Origin: Heritagella caecorum
GTDB lineage: Bacteria; Bacillota; Clostridia; Oscillospirales; Acutalibacteraceae
Length of the DNA stretch: 64,000 bases
NCBI GenBank assembly: GCA_904419035.1
Contig: CAJFQL010000007.1
Span: forward strand, 17,216 to 81,215
Direction: 5' to 3'
Of the stretch, positions 1 to 7,960 are shown piece by piece; the first letter of the stretch is position 1; every line of letters begins with the position of its first letter. A program made the position numbers and the translations under genes. The notes beneath the pieces were generated by a model. That model was given only the letters and a program-made list of their open reading frames with translations. It had not been told where the DNA came from and did not search any database.

Positions 1-1
1 C

Positions 2-58
2 CATGGGCGCCACTTCCTTTCTTTTTTCTATTATACACAGATTTTTGTCACCGGGCAA
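2..58 (-). promoter_or_regulatory. Promoter, RBS and probable start codon of a gene leaving the left edge
   Basis: Read on the minus strand, TTGCCC and TATAAT are separated by 17 bp. They are followed by a GGAAG ribosome binding site and an ATG at bases 4-2. The reading frame leaves the window after one codon, so only the start of this minus-strand gene is visible. Confidence 0.5.
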
Positions 59-72
59 GGAAAACAGGCCCC

Positions 73-1029
73 TTACTTTTCGCGCAGCGGCAGCCCCGGT
101 TCCGGCAGGTAGCGGCTGCGGTACTGGCGGGGGGACAGGCCGGTCATCTTTTTAAAGAATTTGCTGAAATAGTATTCGTCGCCAATGCCCGTATTCAAAG
201 CGATTTCCGACGACCGCATGGTGGTGGTAGCCAAAAATTCCTTGGCCCGGTTCAGCCGCACCGCCGACAGGTAATGGAAAATGGTGCTGCCGGTCACCTG
301 GCGGAACACCCGGTTGAGGTAATCAAAATTCACGGCAAAACGGGTTTCGATCTCCTGGGAGGTGATCTTGTTGGGGTATTCGCTGTGCAGGTACTGCACC
401 ACACGCTGGATTTTTTCGGCCATTTCCGGCGTACAGGCGGCATGCTGCCGCAAAATTTTGTCGGCCTGGGCGCGGGACAGCTCCATCAGGCTTTCCAGCA
501 GTTTGCACGAACCGATACACCGGTGGTTTTCCGTGCGCAACCGGGTGTGCTGGACCGCCTCTTCCAACAGCCCATACACCCGCAGGCGCACGGCGGGGTC
601 TTCCACCATGGCGTACTTTTCCAAAAAGCATTCCGCCTGGGCATAATCGCTCTCCGGTTCCAGCTTTTCTTCCAAACTCATCTGCCGGATCTGCTGCAGG
701 CGGCGGCGGATTTCTTCCGGCGATAATGGCGAGTGGGCAAAATCCATGTGCTCAAAATGGATAAAATAGTAGTCGCACCGCGCAGCCTTGGTGCCGTAGG
801 TTTCGTACCCCGGTTCCAGCAATAGGTATTCCCCCGGGCGCAGAACGTACTCGACCCCGTTTTCGTTCAGGTACATTTCGCCGGAAAAGATATAGTAGAG
901 GATATACACCGGCGTCACCCGGTAAAAATGGCACCAGGGTTCCCGGTAATTGACGCGGCCCATAAACGTAATACGGGGCATTTGGGTGGGGAAAAAACGA
1001 AGCATAAAACGTAGTGTCTCCTTCATCAT
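73..1029 (-). CDS. AraC family transcriptional regulator with N-terminal sensor domain
   Basis: The first ~130 residues have the cupin-like layout of AraC sensors (a GEMYLNENGVEYVLRPGEYLLL stretch is typical of the sugar-binding cupin). The last ~100 residues carry the two AraC helix-turn-helix motifs, ending in the conserved SEIALNTGIGDEYYFSKFFK and SPRQYR signature. Proteins of this layout usually activate a neighbouring carbohydrate or uptake gene; the likely target is the minus-strand gene that starts at the left edge. Start choice is uncertain: the first two codons are ATG-ATG only about 5 nt after the predicted transcription start, while an ATG at codon 9 (base 1005) follows an AAGGAG at a long spacing. 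The family call is firm, the ligand unknown. Confidence 0.9.
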   Translation of the reverse strand: MMKETLRFMLRFFPTQMPRITFMGRVNYREPWCHFYRVTPVYILYYIFSGEMYLNENGVEYVLRPGEYLLLEPGYETYGTKAARCDYYFIHFEHMDFAHSPLSPEEIRRRLQQIRQMSLEEKLEPESDYAQAECFLEKYAMVEDPAVRLRVYGLLEEAVQHTRLRTENHRCIGSCKLLESLMELSRAQADKILRQHAACTPEMAEKIQRVVQYLHSEYPNKITSQEIETRFAVNFDYLNRVFRQVTGSTIFHYLSAVRLNRAKEFLATTTMRSSEIALNTGIGDEYYFSKFFKKMTGLSPRQYRSRYLPEPGLPLREK

Positions 1030-1040
1030 GGTCTTTTTTC

Positions 1041-1068
1041 ATTATACCGGTTTTGAAGGGAAACGCAA
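1041..1068 (-). promoter_or_regulatory. Promoter of the AraC regulator
   Basis: On the minus strand TTGCGT and TATAAT are 16 bp apart. The first in-frame ATG lies 11 nt after the -10, so transcripts would be almost leaderless unless the ATG at codon 9 is used. Confidence 0.5.
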
Positions 1069-1152
1069 GGTTTCCTCCCCGCCATGGGTCTTTCCCTTTG
1101 GCCCTATTTGTGGTATGCTGGTTCTATTCTCTTTAGAAAAGGAGCGATCGCT

Positions 1153-1668
1153 ATGACGTTTACCCAATGCCAACAGGCCCGGTTTTCCGTACGCCGCTAC
1201 AGCCCCCAGCCGGTGGACCCCGCTCTCCTTCAGGAAGTCTTACAGGCGGGCCGCCGCAGCCCCACCGCCTGCAACAAGCAGCCCCAGCGGGTGCTGGTGC
1301 TGCAAAGCAAGGAAGCCACCGATAAAGCCGCCAAAGCCGCCAATATCCACGGCGGGCCGTGCGTGCTGGTGGTGTGTGCCGACCGCACCCAAGCCTGGGT
1401 GCGCCCGTACGACGGCATGAATTCCGCCGTGATCGACGCCACCATTGTCACCGACCAGATGATGATGGCCGCCACGGAACGGGGGCTTTCGTCGCTGTGG
1501 ATTTGCCATTTTAACCCCGATATTCTGCGGGAAGAGTTGGAAATCCCCCACGAATGGCTGCCCGTCAATTTATTGGTGCTGGGCTATGCCGCCGAAGGCG
1601 TGCAGGCCGACCCCGACCGGTTTGAAAACAACCGGCTGCCGCTCAGTGACACCTGCTTTTTCCGGTAA
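1153..1668 (+). CDS. Nitroreductase family FMN-dependent oxidoreductase
   Basis: A 171-residue protein with the compact nitroreductase fold. The N-terminal RFSVRRYSPQPVD corresponds to the conserved FMN-phosphate-binding R-S-x-R region. It is followed by RRSPTACNKQP (FMN pocket) and, near the C-terminus, LPVNLLVLGYAAEG, the usual GYP-like segment. Such enzymes transfer hydride from NAD(P)H to nitro compounds, quinones or flavins; the substrate cannot be read from sequence. AAAGGAG lies 9 bases before the ATG. The gene stands alone, divergent from the AraC gene, and has no obvious terminator before the next promoter. Confidence 0.88.
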   Translation: MTFTQCQQARFSVRRYSPQPVDPALLQEVLQAGRRSPTACNKQPQRVLVLQSKEATDKAAKAANIHGGPCVLVVCADRTQAWVRPYDGMNSAVIDATIVTDQMMMAATERGLSSLWICHFNPDILREELEIPHEWLPVNLLVLGYAAEGVQADPDRFENNRLPLSDTCFFR

Positions 1669-1692
1669 AAAACGGCGGTGAAAAAAGCCGGT

Positions 1693-1721
1693 TTGAGTTT
1701 CCCTTTTGGGTATGGTATAAT
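1693..1721 (+). promoter_or_regulatory. Extended -10 sigma-A promoter of the DtxR/MntR gene
   Basis: TTGAGT, a 17-bp spacer, then TATAAT preceded by TGG, a strong extended -10 promoter. Confidence 0.75.
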
Positions 1722-1759
1722 ATCCCGGTAAACTCTTTTTGGGGAAGGAGGTTGTTTTC

Positions 1760-2146
1760 TTGAAGATTCATGAATCGGCGGAAAATTACCTGGAAACCAT
1801 CCTGATTTTGCAGCACCGCAACGGTATGGTGCGGTCCGTGGATATTGCCAACGAACTGGGCTTTAGCAAACCCAGCGTGAGCATTTTTATGAAGAACCTG
1901 CGGGAAAACGGGTACATCGTGATGGCCAGCGACGGGTATATCACCTTAACGCCCGCCGGGCGCGCCATTGCCGAAACCATTTACGAAAGGCATACGCTCT
2001 TATCCGACTGGCTCACCCGGTTGGGGGTCGACCCGAAAGTGGCCGCAGAAGACGCGTGCCGCATGGAACACGTGATCAGCGCCGAAACCTTTGCCGCCAT
2101 TAAGGCGCACGTACAAAGTGCCGCCGGAAAAACGGACAAAAACTGA
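1760..2146 (+). CDS. DtxR/MntR family metal-dependent transcriptional regulator
   Basis: A 128-residue protein with a winged helix in the first ~75 residues (SVDIANELGFSKPSVSIFMKNL is the recognition region), then a helical dimerisation and metal-binding part. Candidate metal ligands are the glutamates of HESAENYLE near the N-terminus, the histidine of YERHTLL, and the C-x-x-E-H of CRMEHVIS, as in IdeR/DtxR and MntR. There is no C-terminal SH3-like domain, so it matches the short MntR-type layout. The TTG at 1760 is chosen because AAGGAGG ends 9 bases before it. An upstream in-frame TTG overlaps that ribosome binding site. Whether it senses Mn or Fe is undecided; the Cys in the second motif leans towards iron. 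Confidence 0.88.
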   Translation: MKIHESAENYLETILILQHRNGMVRSVDIANELGFSKPSVSIFMKNLRENGYIVMASDGYITLTPAGRAIAETIYERHTLLSDWLTRLGVDPKVAAEDACRMEHVISAETFAAIKAHVQSAAGKTDKN

Positions 2147-2153
2147 TAGACAA

Positions 2154-2195
2154 AAAAGCGGACAGGAAGGGGATTCTTCCTGTCCGCTTTTCTTT
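2154..2195. terminator. Bidirectional intrinsic terminator
   Basis: A 16-bp stem (arms 2154-2169 and 2176-2191) with A-tract and T-tract flanks. It lies between the convergent regulator and symporter genes and can serve both. Confidence 0.85.
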
Positions 2196-2214
2196 TGTTA
2201 TCAAACATCCCAGC

Positions 2215-3840
2215 TCAGCGGTGGGAATCCGCCGCCTGGGCAATATTCAACGCGTGGTCCGACACACGCTCTAAGTCGGTGAGCACTTCGCTGAATAATA
2301 ACCCGGCGTCGGCACTGCATTTGCCGGAATTCAGCCGCTGGATATGGGTGATTTCCAGTTCATCAACCATATCGTCTACCACCTGTTCTTCGTCTTCCAC
2401 CTGCTGCAACGTGCCGCCGTTTTGGTGCATAAACAGGGCATAGGCGTCATCGACTACCCGCATCACCTGGCCGGAAAGCGCCCGCAATTCCTCCTGGGCC
2501 GCTTCCGAAAAATGTGCGCCCCGTTCCAGCGCGGAACGGTGGTACCCGATCAAGTTCATCGCATGGTCGCCAATGCGTTCAATATCGCTGAGCACATGGT
2601 ACATGGCCGACAGCCGCAGCGCATCTTTGCGCCCCAGTTCCAGGCCGTTTAATTTGACCAGGCACCGGGTGATCTCTTTATTCAAAAAGTCGATCACTTC
2701 TTCGTTACTCGCAAGGTGCTCCTCGTCAGGCTCCCCGTCGTGCAGTAATAGCTGGACAGAGCCAGTCAGGTTTTCCCGCGCCAGCGAGAACATGCGGTTT
2801 ACTTCGGCATCGACCTGGGCTTCGCCAATGCCCACGGCGCCAAATGCGTGCTCGTCAATATGCAAAAGCCGCATTTCGCTGCCCTCTTCGGGGCCTTCCG
2901 GGATAATCTTCTTGGCCATTTTTACCATGATGTCCGACAGCGGCAATAGGATCATCATGCTCACCACATTGAACAGGGTGTTCAGATTGGCCACCTGGCT
3001 CATGGGGTTATCCGGCGTAAACCCGGCAATCCAGTCCACAAACGGGATAAAGTACGAAGCGATCACAAAGATACCGGCCCCCAGGGTGCTGAAGATCACT
3101 GCCAGCAGGGCCGACCGTTTGGCTTCGTGCTTGGCGCCAAAGGAAGCCAAAATCGCGCTGATACACGCGCCGATGTCCATGCCGTAAATCATGGGCGCCG
3201 CTTGGGACAGGGTGAGTACCCCCTGGGCGCTCATGGCCTGGACAATGCCCACCGACGCCGACGCGCTTTGGATAATGGCGGTAAACACCGTGCCCACCAG
3301 CACGCCCAGAAGCGGGTTGCCGCTGATAAAGGACAAAAACTGCCCGACTTCGGGCACATCTTTGAGCCCCGACATGGAGCCGCTCAAATTGCTCATACCC
3401 ATGAACAAAATGCCCAGCCCGGCGATGACCTGCCCTAAGTGGTTGATGAACTTCTTTTTCAGGAACATCATCATCACCACGCCCACCATGGCGATAACGG
3501 GGGCGAACTGGTCAATTTTCAAACTCAGCAGCTGGCCGGTCATGGTGGTGCCGATTTTGGCGCCGATAATGACCCCCACCGCCTGATTGAGGCTCATCAG
3601 GCCCGCGTTGACAAAGCTGCAGGTCATCACGATGGTGGCGTTGCTGCTCTGGATCACGGCGGCGATCCCCGCCCCCACCAACATGCCCAGGTACTTGTTG
3701 CTGGTAATTTTTTCCAGGATGGATTTCAGCCGGGAACCGGCCAGCAGCTCCAGCCCGCTGCTCATCATTTTCATCCCGTACAAAAACAGCGCCAGGCCGC
3801 CGATCAGGCCCAGCACATCCGTCCACTGCATGTGCGGCAC
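2215..3840 (-). CDS. Na+/phosphate symporter (NptA/PNaS family) with C-terminal PhoU domain
   Basis: A 541-residue inner-membrane protein. The first ~310 residues hold two inverted Na/Pi-cotransporter repeats, each with its QSS/QSA signature (AAVIQSSNATIVM and AIIQSASASVGIV), in 8-9 membrane segments. The last ~200 residues are a cytoplasmic PhoU-like helical domain with two repeats (the SDIERIGDHAMNL and DLERVSDHALNI motifs). The protein imports phosphate with sodium; the PhoU part probably adjusts transport to phosphate status. It is monocistronic between its own promoter and a shared terminator. Family length and order are normal. Confidence 0.93.
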   Translation of the reverse strand: MPHMQWTDVLGLIGGLALFLYGMKMMSSGLELLAGSRLKSILEKITSNKYLGMLVGAGIAAVIQSSNATIVMTCSFVNAGLMSLNQAVGVIIGAKIGTTMTGQLLSLKIDQFAPVIAMVGVVMMMFLKKKFINHLGQVIAGLGILFMGMSNLSGSMSGLKDVPEVGQFLSFISGNPLLGVLVGTVFTAIIQSASASVGIVQAMSAQGVLTLSQAAPMIYGMDIGACISAILASFGAKHEAKRSALLAVIFSTLGAGIFVIASYFIPFVDWIAGFTPDNPMSQVANLNTLFNVVSMMILLPLSDIMVKMAKKIIPEGPEEGSEMRLLHIDEHAFGAVGIGEAQVDAEVNRMFSLARENLTGSVQLLLHDGEPDEEHLASNEEVIDFLNKEITRCLVKLNGLELGRKDALRLSAMYHVLSDIERIGDHAMNLIGYHRSALERGAHFSEAAQEELRALSGQVMRVVDDAYALFMHQNGGTLQQVEDEEQVVDDMVDELEITHIQRLNSGKCSADAGLLFSEVLTDLERVSDHALNIAQAADSHR

Positions 3841-3896
3841 TTCCTATCTTTTTTCTTCGCTCTTTTTCTCTCTTATTCTCTATGTTTCTGTTTTCC

Positions 3897-3925
3897 ATTG
3901 TAAGCGAAATTTTACACGAATGCAA
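3897..3925 (-). promoter_or_regulatory. Promoter of the Na+/phosphate symporter
   Basis: On the minus strand TTGCAT, a 17-bp spacer and TACAAT, about 55 bp upstream of the ATG. Confidence 0.6.
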
Positions 3926-3966
3926 CGCTATTTTTACAAAAAGGGAAAAGTTCGGCATGTTCCATA

Positions 3967-4006
3967 GAAAAAAACAGGTGCGCCCACCACGGGATGCGCA
4001 CCTGTT
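3967..4006 (-). terminator. Terminator of the CobW-like pair
   Basis: A 10-bp perfect stem (3974-3983 with 3996-4005), followed on the minus strand by seven T residues. It ends the transcript of the two GTPase genes. Confidence 0.85.
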
Positions 4007-4073
4007 TGCGTACTATAACTATAGAAAAATTAGTAGATATTTATCAGAGTATAAGGGCTAATCGCCGTGTTAC

Positions 4074-5018
4074 TCAATAAAACGTAGCGACTTCCTGTTC
4101 CGGCGCCTGGCCGGGTTCGATGCGGATGGCCTGCAAAATGGGGCCGCGGCCGCGGTAGATGGGGCTGAATTTTACATCGATACGGGCCGTCACCCGGATC
4201 CAGCTGCGCTGCTCCAGGGATTCACACGGCGGGTACTGGCACATAAAGCCCATAAAGGTGATGTCCTGCACGCAGCAGGTCATCACGAACCGGCCGGGGA
4301 TAAACGTGCCTTTCGGCAGTTTTTTCGATTTGCACACCATGGCGGTGAACTGCACGGTTTTGCCCTGGTACTTTTTCGGTTCTTCGCTGGCGTCACGGTA
4401 CCACAGGGCAAAGTCCCGGTCCTGGATTTCGATGATCGGGGCGTTCAAATCAAAGGGCAGCGGGTCTTCGGTTTCGTCGTACTCCACGTCGCCGTTCGGG
4501 TATTCATAGGCAATATCCGTGCGGCGGCTGACACCCCGGATGACCTTGTGGATTGCCTCTTTGTCCACTTTGTCGCTGGCGCGGTTGAGCACGCACAATT
4601 CGCACAGCTGCAGTTTATCCACCATCAGCCCGCGCATGTTCTGGTTGTACGAAAGGAACGTGTTGGCGTCGGCCATCATCATACACTGATAGATCTGCCA
4701 GTTTTCGGGCATTTGCTCCATGAGCCGCGCCATGGGCCACATGCCGTTGTATTCCAGCACCACCCGTTCGAAGCCGTATTTTTTATAAAAGCCCTCGAGT
4801 TTTTCCCGGGTGAGGTCTTCTTCGTCGTCAAGGGTCTCAATGGTGACATGGCCGCCGGTGTACTTAGCGGGGTCGAGCTCTTCTTCCCCTTCTTCGCACA
4901 GAAGGATCAGGGTCTTTTCCCCTTTGTGAAAGCGGGTGTCCTCCATGGTTTCCTGGATAAACCGGGTTTTGCCCGCTTCCAGAAAGCCCACAAACAGATA
5001 AACCGGAATTGTTTCCAT
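4074..5018 (-). CDS. Degenerate CobW/G3E-type GTPase with YcgQ/DUF1980-like C-terminal domain
   Basis: A 314-residue protein. It begins like a G3E GTPase, with Walker A GFLEAGKTR (residues 11-19), but lacks the family's C-x-C-C metal motif. It also carries NRASD where NKxD is expected (residues 145-149). Residues ~190-305 are not a CobW C-terminal domain. They resemble the C-terminal part of YcgQ/TIGR03943 proteins, including GRFVMTCC (242-249), and are rich in Cys (C248, C249, C260, C265). The stop of the upstream His-rich GTPase is 12 bp before this start, so the two are co-transcribed and probably cooperate in metal (zinc?) trafficking. The domain assignment is by eye and the function inferred. 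GTP binding may be weak or lost. Confidence 0.65.
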   Translation of the reverse strand: METIPVYLFVGFLEAGKTRFIQETMEDTRFHKGEKTLILLCEEGEEELDPAKYTGGHVTIETLDDEEDLTREKLEGFYKKYGFERVVLEYNGMWPMARLMEQMPENWQIYQCMMMADANTFLSYNQNMRGLMVDKLQLCELCVLNRASDKVDKEAIHKVIRGVSRRTDIAYEYPNGDVEYDETEDPLPFDLNAPIIEIQDRDFALWYRDASEEPKKYQGKTVQFTAMVCKSKKLPKGTFIPGRFVMTCCVQDITFMGFMCQYPPCESLEQRSWIRVTARIDVKFSPIYRGRGPILQAIRIEPGQAPEQEVATFY

Positions 5019-5030
5019 CGGTTTTCCCCC

Positions 5031-6158
5031 TTATTCTGCCAAACGGAACAGGCGCAGCAGTTCGTCTTCGTGCAGCCCGGCGCCGATTATGCACAGCCGG
5101 CCCGTAATACCGGCGGGGCCGGTGCGCACGCTGGTTTCTTCGGGCACATAGTCAAAGTGAATCCATTCGCCGTTTTCACCGGGCACAATCCCCTTGGCCC
5201 GCAGCACGGTCCCGCAGCGCGCCGCGTCATCCAGCGCCGACAGGGCCCCTTTGATTTCGTCTTTCGTGTAGGTGTGGGTGGTTTCCTTCCCCCAGCTGGT
5301 GAACACTTCATCGGCGTGATGGTGATGATGATGGTCGTGGTCATGGCAGCCGCAGGTGCAGCCTTCGCCGTGGTCATGGTCGTGATGGTGTTCATGGTCA
5401 TGATCATGATCGTGGTCATGGTGGTGTTCATGGTCATGATCGTGGCAGCAGCAGCCATCGCCGTCTTCATGGTCGTGATGATGCTCATGTTCATGCTCAT
5501 GCTCGTGGTCGTGATGATGTTCCTGTTCTTCTTTCAGGAGCTGTTCCATTTCCACCTGCAAGGTGTCCTTCCGTTCCATAGCGGACAGGATCTGGGCCCC
5601 GGTCAGCTGATCCCACGGGGTGGTGATCAAGGTCGCAGTGGGGTTCTTTTCCCGCAGCAGCGCCGTCACCGCCGCCAGCTTTTCTTCGCTCATGCCGTCG
5701 GTGCGGCTCAGGATGATGGTGCTGGCATGGGACACCTGGTCGTTATAGAATTCGCCGAAGTTCTTCATATACATTTTGCACTTTTTCGCATCGGCCACGG
5801 TGGTAAAGCCGTTGAGCTGGGCCCCGGCGGTTTCGGCGTTCTGCACGGCGCGGATCACGTCGCTGAGCTTGCCCACCCCGGAGGGTTCAATCAGAATGCG
5901 GTCGGGGGCGAACTGTTCCAGCACCTGATGCAGTGCCTTGGCAAAATCCCCTACCAGGCTGCAGCAGATGCACCCGGAGTTCATTTCGGTGATGTTGATC
6001 CCGGCGTCCTGCAAAAAGCCGCCGTCAATACCGATTTCGCCGAATTCGTTTTCAATCAGCACCAGCTTTTGGCCGGCGTAGGCTTCTTTGATGAGCTTTT
6101 TAATCAGTGTGGTCTTCCCGGCCCCGAGAAAACCAGAAAAAATATCGATCTTTGTCAT
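5031..6158 (-). CDS. CobW/G3E family metallochaperone GTPase with 34-His metal-binding region
   Basis: A 375-residue protein. Walker A GFLGAGKTT is at residues 9-17, the metal-binding CICC at 63-66, and IEPSG follows. A CobW C-terminal domain covers ~285-370. Between the GTPase and C-terminal domains, residues 214-281 contain 34 histidines, 6 cysteines (CCC at 236-238; C267, C269, C271) and alternating Asp/Glu. Established G3E members deliver Zn, Ni or Co to client proteins, and His-rich inserts act as metal stores. The gene is first of a two-gene unit with its own promoter, an operator-like palindrome in the leader and a downstream terminator. Zinc or nickel is the likely cargo; no client enzyme is next to it. 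Confidence 0.88.
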   Translation of the reverse strand: MTKIDIFSGFLGAGKTTLIKKLIKEAYAGQKLVLIENEFGEIGIDGGFLQDAGINITEMNSGCICCSLVGDFAKALHQVLEQFAPDRILIEPSGVGKLSDVIRAVQNAETAGAQLNGFTTVADAKKCKMYMKNFGEFYNDQVSHASTIILSRTDGMSEEKLAAVTALLREKNPTATLITTPWDQLTGAQILSAMERKDTLQVEMEQLLKEEQEHHHDHEHEHEHEHHHDHEDGDGCCCHDHDHEHHHDHDHDHDHEHHHDHDHGEGCTCGCHDHDHHHHHHADEVFTSWGKETTHTYTKDEIKGALSALDDAARCGTVLRAKGIVPGENGEWIHFDYVPEETSVRTGPAGITGRLCIIGAGLHEDELLRLFRLAE

Positions 6159-6187
6159 ACTTTTCTTTCACCTGTCCTTCAGATTGC

Positions 6188-6234
6188 CGGGCGGCCATGC
6201 CGCCCGAAAATAAGCGGTACACGATCTGTACGCT
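6188..6234 (-). promoter_or_regulatory. Hairpin and operator-like palindrome in the CobW leader
   Basis: Between promoter and start codon lie two symmetric elements. The first is an imperfect palindrome AGCGGTACA-n5-TGTACGCT (6213-6234). Nearer the ribosome binding site is a perfect 8-bp hairpin, CGGGCGGC-CAT-GCCGCCCG (6188-6206). The first could bind a metal-responsive repressor; the second could modulate translation. It is not a recognised riboswitch. Confidence 0.45.
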
Positions 6235-6242
6235 AAATGAAA

Positions 6243-6271
6243 ATTATACGCTATTTTTGCAAAAAATACAA
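6243..6271 (-). promoter_or_regulatory. Promoter of the CobW-like pair
   Basis: On the minus strand TTGTAT, a 17-bp spacer and TATAAT. Confidence 0.6.
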
Positions 6272-6299
6272 TGCCCCCGGGGCAAAACCGGCGTGCAGG

Positions 6300-6336
6300 A
6301 AAAAAGCCTTTCCCAAAAAGAAGGAAAGGCTTTTTT
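6300..6336. terminator. Terminator of the VOC-GH172 unit
   Basis: GCCTTTCC (6306-6313) pairs with GGAAAGGC (6323-6330), flanked by six A and six T residues. It lies just after the GH172 stop codon and works in either direction. Confidence 0.85.
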
Positions 6337-6342
6337 ATTCCT

Positions 6343-7443
6343 TTACCGGGGCCAGCGCAGACGCTTTTCCATGAGCGGTGGGAAAGCGGCGTGGGGCTCC
6401 TGCTGGTACCAGTACGCCACACTGGCTACGTCATCCTGCCTCTCAAACAGGCCCTTGTGGCACACGCCGATTTGCTGGATGGTCACTTTCAGGTCCTGCT
6501 GGAAAAAGATGGGGTCCGGCAAATGCCAGCGGTAAAACCCGCGCATGGGCGGGCAGTCGTCGTTGTGGTAATCATTATGGACAAGGGTGTCGTGGGCGGA
6601 ATAGTACGGGTAGCCCAAAAACGGCGTGCAGTACGTCTGTTCCACGGTACGGCCGTTTTCCTGTTTGGCAAAGCTCCACGAACCGCCAAAGTAATCCTCG
6701 GTACCGGTGCCGCACAGGGTGGGGTAATCGGTATCGCCGTCGAGGTAGAATTTTACTTCCCCTTCGCCCCACCAGTACCGCTCCAGGGTGGTCAGGGCCA
6801 AATACGTGCCGATATACTGCCCGCGGCCTTTGACGCCGTCCAGGATCACGTAATCCTGCTGCAGCTGGGTCATGCGCTGGCGGCGCCACTGGGCATGGAA
6901 ATACCCGGTGTTATCCGGCAAGGACGGGCACAGGCAGTAATCCACCTGGTAGAAAAACGCCGGGATGGGGTTGTCGTGCTGGTTTTCCAGGGTGATGCGG
7001 GCCCGTTTGGCAAAGGGCATGCGGAAATAGCAGTTAAACCCCCGGTTGGGGATCACGCACACAGGCATGGAGGTAACGAGGCACTCCCGGGAAAACCCAC
7101 AGCAGAAGAAATCCCCCAGGGGGCTTTCCACCGACGGTTCCTCTTCCCCGTCCCAGTACATGCGCAGCACCAGGTCCCGCAGCACGTTGCAGTCGGCGTC
7201 GCTGGTTTTGTTCGTCACGGTGCACCAGATATGGGTGATGAACCCGGGGCCCTGCATATCGCACAGGGTGACCGTCTGCCCCGGGGCAATGTTATTCAGG
7301 CACGGGCTGCCCTTGCGGGACGGCCCCAAATCCCCCACAGCCATACCGCCGCGGCCCTTTTCGCCGGTGGGGTTTTCGGCATTGATGGAGCGGGTCTGCC
7401 AGTTTTGTAATTTCGTGGCGCTGCCGAGCAAGTCGTCAAACAT
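6343..7443 (-). CDS. DUF2961 / GH172-family protein, probable glycoside hydrolase
   Basis: A 366-residue soluble protein without a signal peptide. It carries the DUF2961 hallmarks: an N-terminal GEKGRGGMAV segment, LRMYWDGEEEPSVE, GDFFCCGF, and the signature WWGEGEVKFYLDGD followed by GTGTEDYFGG, whose acidic residues sit at the family's active site. DUF2961 is now glycoside hydrolase family 172; characterised members cleave difructose dianhydride or D-arabinofuranosides. Cytoplasmic location suggests action on an imported oligosaccharide. The start is fixed by GGGG 9 bases upstream. The VOC gene ends 20 bp before it, so they form one unit. Substrate unknown. Confidence 0.85.
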   Translation of the reverse strand: MFDDLLGSATKLQNWQTRSINAENPTGEKGRGGMAVGDLGPSRKGSPCLNNIAPGQTVTLCDMQGPGFITHIWCTVTNKTSDADCNVLRDLVLRMYWDGEEEPSVESPLGDFFCCGFSRECLVTSMPVCVIPNRGFNCYFRMPFAKRARITLENQHDNPIPAFFYQVDYCLCPSLPDNTGYFHAQWRRQRMTQLQQDYVILDGVKGRGQYIGTYLALTTLERYWWGEGEVKFYLDGDTDYPTLCGTGTEDYFGGSWSFAKQENGRTVEQTYCTPFLGYPYYSAHDTLVHNDYHNDDCPPMRGFYRWHLPDPIFFQQDLKVTIQQIGVCHKGLFERQDDVASVAYWYQQEPHAAFPPLMEKRLRWPR

Positions 7444-7463
7444 ACTGTGTCGCCCCTTTCCTG

Positions 7464-7859
7464 TTACAGCTTTTGGTTAAATTCGATCTTTTCCCCATTG
7501 GGGCCCAAAATGGTGAAAAACTTCACGCCGTTATAAAACGGCAGGGACTGGACCCCTTTCTCCGGTTCGATAACCTGGTAGTGCCCGCTTTCCGTAATCA
7601 GGCGGTACACGCTGCCGACATCGGACACCGACAGGGCCAAATGGTCAAGGGCCCCGGACACCCCGGCGGCGTTGGGATTTACGAAGGTCTCAAATACGCA
7701 GTCCCCCAGCTTTAAAAAAGCCAGCAAAACGGCGCCTTCCTTTTCGATTTTCCAATCGACGGAAAACCCCAACCCCTTATAAAAAGCCAGGGTGGCGTCC
7801 ATGTCCCGGGTGGGCAGGCCGATGTGGCCGATGCCCGTGATGTACGAAGCGATTGCCAT
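7464..7859 (-). CDS. VOC (glyoxalase/bleomycin-resistance fold) family protein
   Basis: A 131-residue single-copy VOC protein with the paired beta-alpha-beta3 modules. GIGHIGLPTRDMDATLAFY opens the first half and LDHLALSVSDV the second; the end GPNGEKIEFNQKL is typical. The possible metal ligands H (GHIG), E (VFETFV), H (LDHLAL) and E (KIEF) are present, as in glyoxalase I-like enzymes. The ATG at 7859 lies 7 bases after AAGGAGA; an ATG two codons upstream is too close to that site. It is co-transcribed with the GH172-like gene, so it may act on a sugar-derived product. The reaction is unknown. Confidence 0.85.
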   Translation of the reverse strand: MAIASYITGIGHIGLPTRDMDATLAFYKGLGFSVDWKIEKEGAVLLAFLKLGDCVFETFVNPNAAGVSGALDHLALSVSDVGSVYRLITESGHYQVIEPEKGVQSLPFYNGVKFFTILGPNGEKIEFNQKL

Positions 7860-7960
7860 AAACATGTCTCCTTTCTTGCCATAAGCCCATCGAGGGGCTT
7901 TGCCTTTCCCTTCCAGTATACAAGGAAACGGCCCCGATCGCAAGCCGGCACGTGACATTT

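Noticed and set aside
5300..5525. Short tandem DNA repeats resembling a CRISPR or minisatellite
   Set aside because: The repetition follows codons for alternating His and Asp/Glu inside the CobW-like gene; there are no unique spacers of constant length.
4548..6236. Very long open frame on the plus strand opposite the CobW pair
   Set aside because: It is the antisense image of two well-supported genes. It arises from GC-rich third positions and the repetitive His codons, and its translation is low-complexity Val/Met with no domain.
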